From Salinimicrobium sediminis (GTDB lineage: Bacteria > Bacteroidota > Bacteroidia > Flavobacteriales > Flavobacteriaceae), in the NCBI RefSeq assembly GCF_900215295.1, contig NZ_OCMF01000001.1:248001-312000 (forward strand): a DNA stretch of 64,000 nt, written 5' to 3'. A program made the translations under genes and the position numbers. Under the pieces are notes generated by a model that was given only the letters and a program-made list of their open reading frames with translations, ran no database searches and was not told the origin of the DNA. Below are positions 37,371 through 46,968 of the stretch, in pieces (the stretch's first letter is position 1; each line of letters starts with the position of its first letter).

Positions 37371-38611
37371 TATCGAATCTTGAGGGTTACTACAGTTACA
37401 ATCGCCAGGAAGATCCCAATGATCCAGAACCTAACGACAATTTTGCTTTCATGAAATCCTGCCTTTTGAAAATGATGATGTAAAGGCGACATCAGAAAGA
37501 TCCTTCTTCCTTCCCCGTATTTTTTGCGGGTATATTTAAACCATCCCACCTGCATCACTACCGAAAGGTTTTCTATCAGGAAAACTCCGCACAGGATAGG
37601 GATCAACAATTCTTTTCTTGTAGCCAGGGCAAGTACCGCGATGATACCTCCTATGGTCAAACTTCCTGTATCTCCCATAAAGACCTGGGCCGGAAAAGTG
37701 TTGTACCAAAGGAATCCTACCAAGGCTCCCGCAAAAGCTGAAATATAGATGGTCATCTCCCCTGTCCTGGGGATATACATCACATTTAGGTAGTCTGAAA
37801 AAATTATGTTACCCGAAACCCAGGCAAAGATTCCAAGGGTAAGTACAATTATTGTTGAGGTCCCTGCTGCCAGTCCATCGATTCCATCGGTGAGATTAGC
37901 ACCATTGGAAACAGCAGTTACTATAAAGATCACAATTGGTATAAAGATCAACCACGCATATTTTGCATAGTCAGGATTGATCCAGGTGATCAAACTGGCA
38001 TAATCGAACTCATTATTTTTGACAAACGGAATGGTCGTTTTGGTAGACTTTTCTTCCGCAGAGGTTGTTACCGGATTTTCCGCCGAAGAGATCAACTCTA
38101 CCGCCTGAGCATTGCCTGGCAGCTGCGGATTCTCATTAATAGTGATCCCAGGATGAAAATATAGCGTCGCACCAACGATGATCCCAAGACCCACCTGGCC
38201 AATTACTTTAAAAATACCTTTTAAGCCTTCCTTATCTTTTCGGAAGGTTTTAATGTAATCATCCAAAAATCCAATTATTCCCATCCATAGGGTAGTAACG
38301 ATCAACAGGATGACATAAATGTTGTCCAGCTTGGCGACCAGCAGCACAGGTATAAGTGTGGCAATAATGATAATTATGCCTCCCATTGTCGGGGTACCCG
38401 CCTTCTGAGTTTGCCCTTCCAGACCAAGATCTCTTACGCTTTCGCCAATCTGCTTCTTTTGAAGATAATTGATGATCCTCTTACCGTAAATGGTCGAAAT
38501 TCCCAAAGAAAGAATTATAGCCACAGCCGATCTAAAGGAGATATACTGGTAAAGTCTCTCCCCCGGAAAGGTATAAGCGTCTTCAAGATATTCGAACAGG
38601 TGGTATAACAT
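37370..38611 (-). CDS. mraY: Phospho-N-acetylmuramoyl-pentapeptide transferase MraY
   Basis: MraY makes lipid I by moving phospho-MurNAc-pentapeptide to undecaprenyl phosphate in the inner membrane. The 413 residues show ten TMs, GTPTMGGI, the metal-binding [11 protein letters not shown] and FMGDTGSL, and the HHH motif in [11 protein letters not shown]. An extra stretch of about 60 residues (from about FHPGITINE to [10 protein letters not shown]) lies between TMs and makes it longer than E. coli MraY (360), a usual Bacteroidota feature. Confidence 0.95.
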   Translation of the reverse strand: MLYHLFEYLEDAYTFPGERLYQYISFRSAVAIILSLGISTIYGKRIINYLQKKQIGESVRDLGLEGQTQKAGTPTMGGIIIIIATLIPVLLVAKLDNIYVILLIVTTLWMGIIGFLDDYIKTFRKDKEGLKGIFKVIGQVGLGIIVGATLYFHPGITINENPQLPGNAQAVELISSAENPVTTSAEEKSTKTTIPFVKNNEFDYASLITWINPDYAKYAWLIFIPIVIFIVTAVSNGANLTDGIDGLAAGTSTIIVLTLGIFAWVSGNIIFSDYLNVMYIPRTGEMTIYISAFAGALVGFLWYNTFPAQVFMGDTGSLTIGGIIAVLALATRKELLIPILCGVFLIENLSVVMQVGWFKYTRKKYGEGRRIFLMSPLHHHFQKAGFHESKIVVRFWIIGIFLAIVTVVTLKIR

Positions 38612-38636
38612 ATGCTTTATTTTCCCTGCCGGGATA

Positions 38637-40100
38637 TTATTTCTTCAATTCTTTTAGAGTTTCACTTACGATCTTGAAATCATCAAAATCCTTCCTCACA
38701 CCATTGATCTCCTGGTAGGTTTCATGACCTTTACCTGCGATAAGGATAATATCATTTGGATTTGCCAACTGGCAGGCAGTTTTTATGGCCTGAAGCCTGC
38801 TGCTGATCGACATGACCTTCTTAAAATTCTGAGGTTCTACCCCGCCTTCCACTTCTTCGATGATCTTATCGGGGTCTTCGGTCCTTGGATTATCGCTGGT
38901 GAAGATCACTTTGGTGCTCAAAGCCGAAGCAATATGCCCCATTTTAGGCCTTTTAGACCGGTCACGATCTCCGCCACAACCCACAACAGTGATCAATTCC
39001 TCATTTTTAGTACGGATGCTGTTGATGGTCTCCAGTACATTTTGCAAAGCATCCGGCGTATGTGCGTAATCTACTATTGCGGTGATCTTTCCTTCGGAAA
39101 TATAATATTGAAAGCGGCCGCTTACTGCGTTAAGTTCACTGATATACTTAAGGCTTTCCAACGTGGTCAATCCCAATAATTCTGAAGCTGCGTAGATCGC
39201 CAGAACGTTATAGGCATTGAAATTACCTATCAGTTTTGTCCATACCTCATGCTCATTGATCTTCAGTAGCATTCCGCCGAAGCCGTTCTCCAGGATATTC
39301 GCCTTATAATCGGCTACGGATTTTAATGCGTAGGTATATTTTTTTGCTTTTGTGTTCTGCAACATCACCGTTCCATTCTTGTCATCCACATTGGTCAACG
39401 CAAAAGCGGAAGCAGGAAGCTGGTCAAAAAAGGCTTTTTTGACATCTCTGTATTCTGCGAAGCTGTTATGATAATCAAGGTGCTCGTGAGTGAGATTAGT
39501 AAAGATTCCGCCGGCGAATTTCAGTCCGGTAGTGCGATGTTGTGCGATCCCATGGGAACTTACTTCCATAAAACAATACTCCACTCCCGCTTCATTCATT
39601 TTTTGAAGATAGCTGTTGATGGTAAGGGAATCTGGAGTGGTATGCGTCGCAGGAAATTTGTCTTCAGCCACCATCACTTGCACGGTAGAAAGAAGTCCGA
39701 CTTTAAAACCTGCTTTGGTAAAAAGCTGGTACAATAATGAAGCTACAGTTGTCTTTCCATTGGTTCCGGTTACGCCGACCAATTTTAAATTTGCAGAGGG
39801 ATTACCGTAGAAATTGTCGGCCATATAAGCCAGAGCCTGCTGGGCATTTTTCACTTTTACATAGGTAATGCCGTTTACGGTTTGCTGCGGCATCTCCTCG
39901 CATACTATTGCAAGTGCTCCCTGCTCAACCGCTTTATTAATATACTCATGCCCATCGGTTTGAGTTCCACGCACCGCAACAAATACATCATTGAAACCCA
40001 CTTTTCGCGAGTCAAAATGTATGTCATTTACAGCCAGGGTGGTATTACCAACCACTGCCTCCAGGGAAACCCTGTATAATATGTCTTTTAAATAGATCAA
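38637..40100 (-). CDS. murE: UDP-MurNAc-L-Ala-D-Glu--diaminopimelate ligase MurE
   Basis: MurE adds the third residue of the peptide stem. The 487 residues contain the P-loop [36 protein letters not shown] and the motif DNPR ([11 protein letters not shown]), which marks enzymes that use meso-diaminopimelate, not lysine. It overlaps ftsI by 4 bases and is 25 bases before mraY. Confidence 0.96.
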   Translation of the reverse strand: MIYLKDILYRVSLEAVVGNTTLAVNDIHFDSRKVGFNDVFVAVRGTQTDGHEYINKAVEQGALAIVCEEMPQQTVNGITYVKVKNAQQALAYMADNFYGNPSANLKLVGVTGTNGKTTVASLLYQLFTKAGFKVGLLSTVQVMVAEDKFPATHTTPDSLTINSYLQKMNEAGVEYCFMEVSSHGIAQHRTTGLKFAGGIFTNLTHEHLDYHNSFAEYRDVKKAFFDQLPASAFALTNVDDKNGTVMLQNTKAKKYTYALKSVADYKANILENGFGGMLLKINEHEVWTKLIGNFNAYNVLAIYAASELLGLTTLESLKYISELNAVSGRFQYYISEGKITAIVDYAHTPDALQNVLETINSIRTKNEELITVVGCGGDRDRSKRPKMGHIASALSTKVIFTSDNPRTEDPDKIIEEVEGGVEPQNFKKVMSISSRLQAIKTACQLANPNDIILIAGKGHETYQEINGVRKDFDDFKIVSETLKELKK

Positions 40101-42103
40101 CTTAACTTTAGTTTTATTACCTGATCTTCCTGAATTTTAGTACCGGGTTTCACCGATTGCTGACTCACCTCTCCATTGCCGGAAAGTTCATATTTTACTC
40201 CAAGGTTCTCAAGCAGGGAAACTGCATCCATAGCCGGCATTCCGGTAAGATCTGGCATTACCTCCTTCAGGTTTCTGGCAACAGCATAATATTTCTCGTA
40301 ATTCTTTTCGATCGCAGGATTAGTAGCTTCCAAAGTTTCAAATTCATCAAGCACCGGGGTATCTGTAAAAATCTTTTGGGCAATCCTCTTGAAAACCGGA
40401 CCACTTACATCGGCACCATAATAGCCTGTTTTATTATTAGGTTTATGGATCACTACAATGCAGGAATATTTAGGATTTTCTACAGGGAAAAAGCCTACAA
40501 AAGAAGAAATGTACTGCGGGTTCTGAGCCCAGCCTTCTTTCCAGTATTCAGTTTGAGCGGTTCCGGTTTTGCCGGCCATAGAAAAATTAGGCTCATAAAG
40601 GCTTTTTCCGGTACCGCGTTCCACTACATTCTTAAGCATTTCTGTCACTTTCGCCACAGTTTCAGGACTACAAATAGAAGGATCGATCACCTTCTTTTCA
40701 AATTTTTCAATGGTCTTGTCCCACTCCTTAACTTCTTTTATGAAGCGTGGCTTCACCATTTCCCCACCGTTGGCAATTGCATTATAAAAAGTTAGCGTTT
40801 GCAATGGTGTGATCTGGATACTTCCGTAGCCATAGGCCATCCACGGTAAGGAAAGTCCGCTCCAGGTTTTGTCTCCGGGAGTAGGAATATATGGTGTGCC
40901 TTCTCCCTTTATAGCAAGATCAAGACCTTCATCCAAATGCATCTCTTTAAGTCCGTCAACAAATTTTTGAGGCTGGTCTTTATAATTCTCATAGATCAAT
41001 TTTACTATCCCTACGTTTGAGGAAACTTCAAAAGCTTTGCCTGCAGAGATCTTTCCGTAGCCGCCATGTTTGGAGTCGCGTACTCTTCGACGGTAAATGG
41101 TGATCTGCCCGTTCTCTGTATCAACCACAGTACTGGTATCGATCACCTTATCCTCAAGTGCCACGACCATAGCCATAAGCTTAAATGTGGATCCGGGTTC
41201 ATGCGATTCCCCAACGGCATAATTGAGTTTCTCAAAATAGGTTCCCTGAGAAGTACGGCCAAGATTTGAAATCGCCTTGATCTCGCCGGTCGCAGTTTCC
41301 ATTACCACCACAGAGCCATGATCGGCTTCATATTTTTCAAGCTGCTTTAAAAGCGCATGATGTGCAATATCCTGTATCTTTACATCTATGGTAGAAATGA
41401 GATCATAGCCATCTTTTGGCTCCACCTCGTTGTTGTCGCTAATTGGTTTCCACTGGCCTTTGGCTATTCTCTGCTTAAGCCGCTTTCCTTCTTTTCCTCT
41501 TAAATAAGGCCCAAAGGCTCCTTCCAGCCCCACACGGGTATAATAGCCGCTGTCATCCTGTCTTTCATAACCCACGGTTCTTTCGGCCATACTTCCCAGA
41601 GGATGCTCCCTAACCGTACGTTGCTCTACGATGATCCCACCGCGGTTTGACCCCAGTTTAAACATGGGAAAATTCTTCACTCTTATATATTGAGAATACC
41701 CGAGGTTTCGGGCGATCAATAAATACCTGTGTTTATTTGCACGGGCCGTACGCAGCTTTTGCGCCCAATGGGATGAAGACTGACCAAACATTCGGGAAAG
41801 CTCTTCAGCCAGAGGCCCAACATTTTCCTGGAAATGTTTATCTGAAACGGTTACCGCGTCAAACCTAATGTCATACTTTGGAATTGAGGTTGCAAGAAGG
41901 TTTCCGTTAGTATCATATAGATTCCCTCGGTTAGCCGGAATTACGAAATTGCGGTAGGTACGCTCTTCAGCTATCTTTTGATATTTCTCTCCCTCTACGA
42001 TCTGAATATTAAGCAGTTTTACCCCCACCGCAGTTGCGAATAAGAACATGCAGGCGGCTACGAAGTAGATGCGATACAATATTTTCTTTTCGGTGGTGGC
42101 CAT
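40097..42103 (-). CDS. ftsI: Septal class B penicillin-binding protein FtsI with PASTA domain
   Basis: This transpeptidase cross-links septal peptidoglycan and works with FtsW. The 668-residue protein has one N-terminal TM (about 10-30), a PBP dimer domain (about 50-220), a transpeptidase domain with active-site Ser in GSTFK, the SSN motif (EVSSNVGIVKL) and KTG (AGKTGTAQ), and a C-terminal PASTA domain (about 605-668, PDLTGMPAMDAVSLLENLG). The dcw position supports FtsI over the elongation PBP2. Confidence 0.94.
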   Translation of the reverse strand: MATTEKKILYRIYFVAACMFLFATAVGVKLLNIQIVEGEKYQKIAEERTYRNFVIPANRGNLYDTNGNLLATSIPKYDIRFDAVTVSDKHFQENVGPLAEELSRMFGQSSSHWAQKLRTARANKHRYLLIARNLGYSQYIRVKNFPMFKLGSNRGGIIVEQRTVREHPLGSMAERTVGYERQDDSGYYTRVGLEGAFGPYLRGKEGKRLKQRIAKGQWKPISDNNEVEPKDGYDLISTIDVKIQDIAHHALLKQLEKYEADHGSVVVMETATGEIKAISNLGRTSQGTYFEKLNYAVGESHEPGSTFKLMAMVVALEDKVIDTSTVVDTENGQITIYRRRVRDSKHGGYGKISAGKAFEVSSNVGIVKLIYENYKDQPQKFVDGLKEMHLDEGLDLAIKGEGTPYIPTPGDKTWSGLSLPWMAYGYGSIQITPLQTLTFYNAIANGGEMVKPRFIKEVKEWDKTIEKFEKKVIDPSICSPETVAKVTEMLKNVVERGTGKSLYEPNFSMAGKTGTAQTEYWKEGWAQNPQYISSFVGFFPVENPKYSCIVVIHKPNNKTGYYGADVSGPVFKRIAQKIFTDTPVLDEFETLEATNPAIEKNYEKYYAVARNLKEVMPDLTGMPAMDAVSLLENLGVKYELSGNGEVSQQSVKPGTKIQEDQVIKLKLS

Positions 42104-42109
42104 TTGCCG

Positions 42110-42427
42110 TTACTGTTTTTCTTTGACTACAATTTTCGTTGGAGGAACGTCTGAGGGCTTGATGCCACTTGTTGCCATTCTCCGGGTGATGGTAGATTCC
42201 ATCTTTATTTTCATAAGGTTTGACCTGCCGTCAAGGAATTGAGTCCTTAACTCCAAAACCTCATCATTTAGCCGGGCAATCTCATGCACCTTTTGCTCTG
42301 CACTATGTGAACTGCCAATCATAAAGATTGCCAGCAGGGTGCAAAAGAGAATAAAACGCCAGTTCTTAAAAGCATCATTGCTTATTAGAAACTTTCCCTT
42401 TAGAATGTCGTAAAAGCTCTCTTTCAT
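42110..42427 (-). CDS. ftsL: FtsL-like cell division protein
   Basis: The 105-residue protein has one TM (about 24-42, WRFILFCTLLAIFMIG) followed by a predicted coiled coil (EQKVHEIARLNDEVLELRTQFLDGRS). Sequence similarity in the FtsL family is low, so the name rests on size, topology and place between rsmH and ftsI. In Bacteroidota it belongs to the FtsL-like family thought to activate FtsW-FtsI. It overlaps rsmH by 4 bases. Confidence 0.82.
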   Translation of the reverse strand: MKESFYDILKGKFLISNDAFKNWRFILFCTLLAIFMIGSSHSAEQKVHEIARLNDEVLELRTQFLDGRSNLMKIKMESTITRRMATSGIKPSDVPPTKIVVKEKQ

Positions 42428-43332
42428 TGCTCTATCCTTTCCGCTATTCTCAACCTTGCGCTGCGGGCACGATTATTCCTTCTAATTTCTTCTGCAGAAG
42501 GCACGATCATTTTTCCCACTTTTTGAAAGGGTACAGAAATATTTCCGTAGAAATCCTTTTCAGGCTCCCCTTCAAACATACCACTGCGTATGTATCTTTT
42601 AACCAACCGGTCTTCAAGGGAATGGTAAGAGATTAGACTTAACCTTCCTCCCGGATTTAAAAGACCTTCTGTCTGTAATAAAAACTCCTTCAAAGCCTCG
42701 ATCTCCTGGTTCACTTCAATTCTTATAGCCTGATACACCTGAGCCAGAACCTTATGCTCTCTGCCTACAGGCAAAAAAGGCTGCAAAACTTCCTTTAGTC
42801 TTTCACTCGTAGCGATCTCACCTTCTTTACGGGCAGAGATAATGGTACGGGCAATCTTGGGAGCACTTCTTAATTCGCCATACTGGGCCAGCACATCCCG
42901 AAGTTGTTTTTCCTCGTAGTTATTGACAACCTCGTAAGCACTTAATGAACTTTGCTGGTTCATCCTCATGTCCAACCTGGATTCGAACCGGGTGGAAAAA
43001 CCTCTTTCAGCCACATCAAACTGGTGGGAAGAAACGCCGAAGTCCCCCAGGATTCCATCCACTTTCCGGATTCCGTAGAATCTCAAAAAGCGTTTGATGA
43101 ACCTGAAATTTTCATTGATGAGCGTAAACCGTTCATCTTCTATCTTGTTGGCAAGGGCATCTTTATCCTGATCGAATGCAAAGAGTTTTCCTTTCGGCCC
43201 CAGCCGGTTTAGGATTTCCTGCGAATGTCCTCCGCCTCCAAATGTGATATCCACGTAAACGCCCGAAGGCTGAATATTCAGCCCCTCAACCGTTTCTTCC
43301 AACAAGACCGGATTATGGTAACTCATTTGCAT
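42424..43332 (-). CDS. rsmH: 16S rRNA (cytosine-1402-N4)-methyltransferase RsmH
   Basis: RsmH (MraW) methylates C1402 in the decoding centre of 16S rRNA with S-adenosylmethionine. The 302 residues hold YHNPVLLEETV, the SAM loop VDITFGGGGHSQEIL, GILGDFGVSSHQFD, RMNQQ and SLEDRLVKRYI. It overlaps mraZ by 20 bases, a typical tight mraZ-rsmH junction. Confidence 0.96.
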   Translation of the reverse strand: MQMSYHNPVLLEETVEGLNIQPSGVYVDITFGGGGHSQEILNRLGPKGKLFAFDQDKDALANKIEDERFTLINENFRFIKRFLRFYGIRKVDGILGDFGVSSHQFDVAERGFSTRFESRLDMRMNQQSSLSAYEVVNNYEEKQLRDVLAQYGELRSAPKIARTIISARKEGEIATSERLKEVLQPFLPVGREHKVLAQVYQAIRIEVNQEIEALKEFLLQTEGLLNPGGRLSLISYHSLEDRLVKRYIRSGMFEGEPEKDFYGNISVPFQKVGKMIVPSAEEIRRNNRARSARLRIAERIEQ

Positions 43333-43783
43333 TTCTTTTGTTTCCCATTACACGCTCGGCAAGTGCAGCAAATTCTTCCGCAGGAGTATCAATAGATTTC
43401 TCGTACAACTCCTTATCCCATATCTCCACCTTCCCAATAGAAGACTGAAGCACGACTTCTTTTTCTATTTTTGCCACTCTCACAAGATCCTTAGGGATCA
43501 ATAATCGCCCATTGGTATCTACCTCCACAATTTTAACACCTGCTGTAAACATTCTTATAAAATCCACATTCTCCTTTACATATTGGTTGAGCTCCCCAAT
43601 CTTCTCCATTTCCTTGTTCCACTGCTCCATGGGATACAGCTCCAAACAGGGATTGAAGACCGAGCGTTTCAACACAAAACCCTTCTCCAGAACAGGCAGG
43701 AGCTGCTTCTTCATAGGCGCCGGCACCATTAGCCGACCCTTGGCATCTACCTTACATTCATATGTTCCTATGAGTATTACCAC
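43313..43783 (-). CDS. mraZ: Transcriptional regulator MraZ
   Basis: MraZ is a ring-forming DNA-binding protein that controls its own dcw operon. The 156-residue protein has two SpoVT/AbrB-type half-domains, each with the DxxGR signature: KVDAKGRLMVPAPMKKQL and EVDTNGRLLIPKDLVRVA. Three CCAC repeats with 10-bp spacing lie upstream, exactly where its operator is expected. It is the first gene of the cluster. Confidence 0.95.
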   Translation of the reverse strand: MVILIGTYECKVDAKGRLMVPAPMKKQLLPVLEKGFVLKRSVFNPCLELYPMEQWNKEMEKIGELNQYVKENVDFIRMFTAGVKIVEVDTNGRLLIPKDLVRVAKIEKEVVLQSSIGKVEIWDKELYEKSIDTPAEEFAALAERVMGNKRNANELP

Positions 43784-43800
43784 TGCAGTTGTTTACGATT

Positions 43801-43808
43801 CAAATATA
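43801..43808 (-). promoter_or_regulatory. Promoter -7 element of the dcw cluster
   Basis: The minus strand reads TATATTTG, matching TAnnTTTG, 17 bases before the mraZ ATG. Its -33 region would fall inside the MraZ repeats. Confidence 0.65.
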
Positions 43809-43820
43809 TTGAAATTTAAA

Positions 43821-43846
43821 CCACATTTTACCACTTTTTACCACAT
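43821..43846 (-). promoter_or_regulatory. MraZ operator: three GTGG repeats with 10-bp spacing
   Basis: On the minus strand GTGGTAAAAA, GTGGTAAAAT and GTGGTTT follow each other; the CCAC complement begins at 43821, 43831 and 43841. MraZ is known to bind short G-rich direct repeats with 10-bp spacing in front of its own gene. Overlap with the -33 region suggests repression. Confidence 0.75.
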
Positions 43847-44038
43847 TGTTGATAAATTATCTACTTCTTCCCCCACAACCACCCCATAAACCAACTACTT
43901 GAAGCACTTTTAGTTGTAAAGAAAAATTGTTAAAAAAATTTGCTTTTATTTTTCAGGATCCGTGGAAGAAATGTGAAATTTGCTTAAGTAAAAATTATGG
44001 CAGCTTCCGCAAAATCTATATACTTGTAGGGAAATCAC

Positions 44039-44046
44039 TATATTTG
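44039..44046 (+). promoter_or_regulatory. Promoter -7 element of the alpha/beta hydrolase gene
   Basis: TATATTTG lies 23 bases before the ATG at 44070. A -33 TTG at the ideal distance is not obvious. Confidence 0.55.
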
Positions 44047-44069
44047 CGAAGCTAACAGCAAAGGCATCA

Positions 44070-44834
44070 ATGGAAAATAATTTAAGGGAAGAAGGAAAGT
44101 TTAAATTTGTGGAGGAAGGGGAAGGAACCCCGATTATTATTCTCCATGGGTTAATGGGCGGATTGAGCAATTTTGAAGGTGTTCTTGATTTTTTCCCGAA
44201 ACACGGCTATAAAGTAGTTTTACTTCAATTACCACTTTACGAGCTTTCTCTTTTAAAGACAAGTGTTGCCACTTTTGCAAAGTATCTAAAAGAATTTGTT
44301 GATCAGAAAGGCTATAAAGAAATTATTCTGTTAGGGAATTCCCTTGGCGGACATATTGCCCTTTTGTGCACAAAATTATATCCGGAATCAGTTAAGGCTC
44401 TGGTGATCACCGGCAGCTCCGGCCTTTACGAAAGTGCCATGGGAGAAAGCTATCCTAAAAGGGGAGATTACGAATACATTCGTAAGAAAGCCGAAAATGT
44501 GTTTTATGACCCCAAGATCGCTACAAAAGAAATTGTGGATGACGTTTTTGAGACCGTGAATGATCGCAACAAACTGATCAAGACTCTGGCGATTGCCAAA
44601 AGCGCCATTCGTCACAACATGTCAAAGGATCTGCCTAAGATGAAAACCCCCACCTGCATCATTTGGGGAAGAAATGATAATGTTACCCCTCCCGAAGTAG
44701 CCGAGGATTTTCATCGCCTGTTGCCCGATTCTGATCTGTATTGGATCGAGAAATGTGGCCATGCGGCAATGATGGAACACCCAGATGCTTTTAATGAGAT
44801 CCTGTACCGGTGGTTGACCGCCAGGCAGTACTAA
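44070..44834 (+). CDS. Alpha/beta-fold hydrolase
   Basis: The 254-residue cytoplasmic protein has the alpha/beta hydrolase pattern: oxyanion segment IIILHGLMGG, nucleophile elbow GNSLGG (Ser at about residue 93), an acid near WGRNDNVTPPEVAE, and His in KCGHAAMMEHP. The substrate cannot be told. It is divergent from mraZ and lies 9 bases before engB, an arrangement common in flavobacteria. Confidence 0.88.
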   Translation: MENNLREEGKFKFVEEGEGTPIIILHGLMGGLSNFEGVLDFFPKHGYKVVLLQLPLYELSLLKTSVATFAKYLKEFVDQKGYKEIILLGNSLGGHIALLCTKLYPESVKALVITGSSGLYESAMGESYPKRGDYEYIRKKAENVFYDPKIATKEIVDDVFETVNDRNKLIKTLAIAKSAIRHNMSKDLPKMKTPTCIIWGRNDNVTPPEVAEDFHRLLPDSDLYWIEKCGHAAMMEHPDAFNEILYRWLTARQY

Positions 44835-44843
44835 AACGCGCAC

Positions 44844-45452
44844 ATGAAAATCAAGTCGGCCGAATTTGTGATCAGCAATTCTGATGTTTCCAAATGTCCG
44901 GATTCAAAATTGCCTGAGTATGCTTTTATTGGCCGCAGTAATGTTGGCAAGTCCTCTCTCATCAATTCCCTTACCAACAGAAAAGATCTTGCAAAGACTT
45001 CCGGAAGACCCGGAAAAACACAGCTAATCAATCATTTTTTGATCAACCAGAGCTGGTATCTTGTAGATCTCCCGGGTTATGGATATGCCCGGGTGTCCAA
45101 AAGGGAGAAAAAAACCTTTCAAAAATTTATTACCGCCTATTTTGAAAAACGGGAGCAGATGCTCTGCGCTTTTGTGCTTATTGATAGTCGGCATAAACCA
45201 CAACCCATCGATTTGGAATTCATGACCTGGCTGGGAGAGCACCAGGTGCCTTTTTGTATCATCTTTACAAAAGCAGATAAGATGAAACCAAAGGCTTTGG
45301 AAAGGAACATCAATGATTACAAGGCAGAAATGCTCCAAACCTGGACTGAGATGCCGCAATACTTTGTCACCTCCTCTTCCAGCGGACTCGGAAAAGAGGA
45401 GGTGCTGGCTTTTATTCAGAGTATTAACGAAGGCTTTCTTCCACAGCATTAG
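44844..45452 (+). CDS. engB: Ribosome biogenesis GTPase EngB (YihA/YsxC)
   Basis: EngB is an essential TrmE-Era family GTPase needed for 50S subunit assembly. The 202 residues include G1 GRSNVGKSSLIN, the switch region SGRPGKTQ, G3 DLPGYGYARVS and G4 TKADK. It follows the hydrolase gene by 9 bases and is probably co-transcribed with it. Confidence 0.95.
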   Translation: MKIKSAEFVISNSDVSKCPDSKLPEYAFIGRSNVGKSSLINSLTNRKDLAKTSGRPGKTQLINHFLINQSWYLVDLPGYGYARVSKREKKTFQKFITAYFEKREQMLCAFVLIDSRHKPQPIDLEFMTWLGEHQVPFCIIFTKADKMKPKALERNINDYKAEMLQTWTEMPQYFVTSSSSGLGKEEVLAFIQSINEGFLPQH

Positions 45453-45566
45453 GATTAGAAGAAATGTCACGCTGAGCCGTCTTGAAAACTGCTCAACCCT
45501 GACAAGACAATTTCAGCAGTCTTATTAACTTCCTACTGCTGACTGACCCTTACACTATAAAGAAAA

Positions 45567-45905
45567 CTATTCCTTCTTGATCTCCATCTTTTCTGCAAAA
45601 AATTCACAGAAATCTTTCATGGTATCCCTCATTTTTTCATCCTGGGTCGCACGATAAAAGGTGTCGCTCATAGTCACCAGAGTTTGATGGAAGAACATCT
45701 TCATATCATCAAGAGGCATATCCTTGGTCCAGAGATCGATCTTAAGGGTTTCCTTTTGCTCCCCATCCCACATAGACAAGAGCATCGCCTTGGCTTCCTG
45801 GTTTTCAACCCCGCCATCTTCGGCACTCCAGTGCAGTTCTTCGGGCACCCGGTTTTCGTCAAGAGATACATTGATATTGATATTTGATTTCTTAGCTATA
45901 GCCAT
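45567..45905 (-). CDS. gldC: Gliding motility protein GldC
   Basis: GldC is a small protein (112 residues) that improves gliding in Flavobacterium johnsoniae, where it lies next to gldB; its molecular role is unclear. No signal peptide is visible. The segments NININVSLDENRVPEELHWSA and MFFHQTLVTMSDTFYRAT match what is known of the family. It begins directly at the end of gldB. Confidence 0.9.
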   Translation of the reverse strand: MAIAKKSNININVSLDENRVPEELHWSAEDGGVENQEAKAMLLSMWDGEQKETLKIDLWTKDMPLDDMKMFFHQTLVTMSDTFYRATQDEKMRDTMKDFCEFFAEKMEIKKE

Positions 45906-46870
45906 TACTTTATGGGTTTATAATTTGATTGTTTAAAAATTGTTTCTGCATCGGCATTGATCATTTCTTGGACAGTAACATCATTCTTTTGAATATACTG
46001 CCGCACGATCTGCCATCCTATATACTGCCCTAACCGCGGTGGAGCTTCAGCATCCAGCTCCAGATAAAATTTCGAGAAAGGCGCCGGAAAAAGAAATCTT
46101 GTTTGCAGATCGGAATCTGAAGAGTACAACAGCTCCCGCTCCACAAAATAACGCCAAATCTGCTCTTCATTACTTTCGGCCCATTCCATTTCTTCGGGCA
46201 GGTAGCTCATTTTCTGCGCATCAGTCTTAAAGGGAATCAGGCGATCCTGAAGCGCCAGAATCTTTCCGTAGTAGATCATGTGCATGAGAAAGCTCCTTGA
46301 TGTGGGTCGGGGTACAACGGTTTGCGCAAAAGCTTCAGCAACATCGGCAGTAATCTGGTCCTTTTGCAAATGCTTTTTAATATAATCCTGCATCCCCATA
46401 TATAACGGATGTTCGCGCCCCAGATAGGTATCAAGCCCAATCAGCAGAAGGGAGTCAGCATAAACCACCTGGTTTCGGTAATCCACATCAGAGGTTAACG
46501 TGATCACCCTGGGAACTTTTTTTTCAGGGAAGTAGTATTTTATATGCTGAAATAGCCGCTCGAGCTCCTCCTTTGTTTCCTCAAACTTTGGAAATTCTTC
46601 AGCAACCGCTTGATTCAATTCCAGCTGAATGCTATCATTCATTTTCTCCACCCAAAGTATATCCGGGTATTGCCGCGGAAAAAGAAAGGAAAAATCCCTT
46701 TTTAGAGCAGGAAGACTATCGGCTGTAGCGTTTGCAAAGCGGCGGTCAAATCTTTCCACCTCTAACTCGACTGGAATCTTTGAAATCTCCTCCTCTTTTT
46801 TATCCTCTTCTGCACATGAGATAAAGCTAAAAATAAGAATTAGAAAGGCGAATTTATTAAGCATATGCAA
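45905..46870 (-). CDS. gldB: Gliding motility lipoprotein GldB
   Basis: GldB is a lipoprotein needed for gliding and for the linked type IX secretion machinery in flavobacteria. The 321 residues start with a lipoprotein signal (LNKFAFLILIFSFISC, Cys at about residue 19), followed by an acidic linker and the conserved domain with VELEVERFDRRFA, FPKFEETKEEL and LIGLDTYLGREHPLYMGM. The neighbouring gldC supports the call. A TATCTTTG promoter element lies upstream and faces that of nadE. Confidence 0.92.
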   Translation of the reverse strand: MHMLNKFAFLILIFSFISCAEEDKKEEEISKIPVELEVERFDRRFANATADSLPALKRDFSFLFPRQYPDILWVEKMNDSIQLELNQAVAEEFPKFEETKEELERLFQHIKYYFPEKKVPRVITLTSDVDYRNQVVYADSLLLIGLDTYLGREHPLYMGMQDYIKKHLQKDQITADVAEAFAQTVVPRPTSRSFLMHMIYYGKILALQDRLIPFKTDAQKMSYLPEEMEWAESNEEQIWRYFVERELLYSSDSDLQTRFLFPAPFSKFYLELDAEAPPRLGQYIGWQIVRQYIQKNDVTVQEMINADAETIFKQSNYKPIK

Positions 46871-46919
46871 ATTAAGAAGGGTTTAACGCGCGCTATTTCC
46901 TGAAAATAGGTTGAAGGGT

Positions 46920-46927
46920 TATATTTG
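46920..46927 (+). promoter_or_regulatory. Promoter -7 element of nadE
   Basis: TATATTTG lies 42 bases before the nadE ATG. It is 4 bases from the opposite-strand -7 element of gldB; together they form a near-palindrome centred on GTTAAC. Confidence 0.55.
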
Positions 46928-46931
46928 TTAA

Positions 46932-46939
46932 CAAAGATA
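46932..46939 (-). promoter_or_regulatory. Promoter -7 element of gldB
   Basis: The minus strand reads TATCTTTG, 61 bases before the gldB ATG. A TTGG about 21 bases further upstream could be the -33 element. Confidence 0.5.
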
Positions 46940-46968
46940 TTATTTCCAATACAAATTGACCAATAAAT

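Noticed and set aside
40157-40795. Plus-strand 212-residue frame
   Set aside because: It is the antisense of ftsI, whose motifs are complete.
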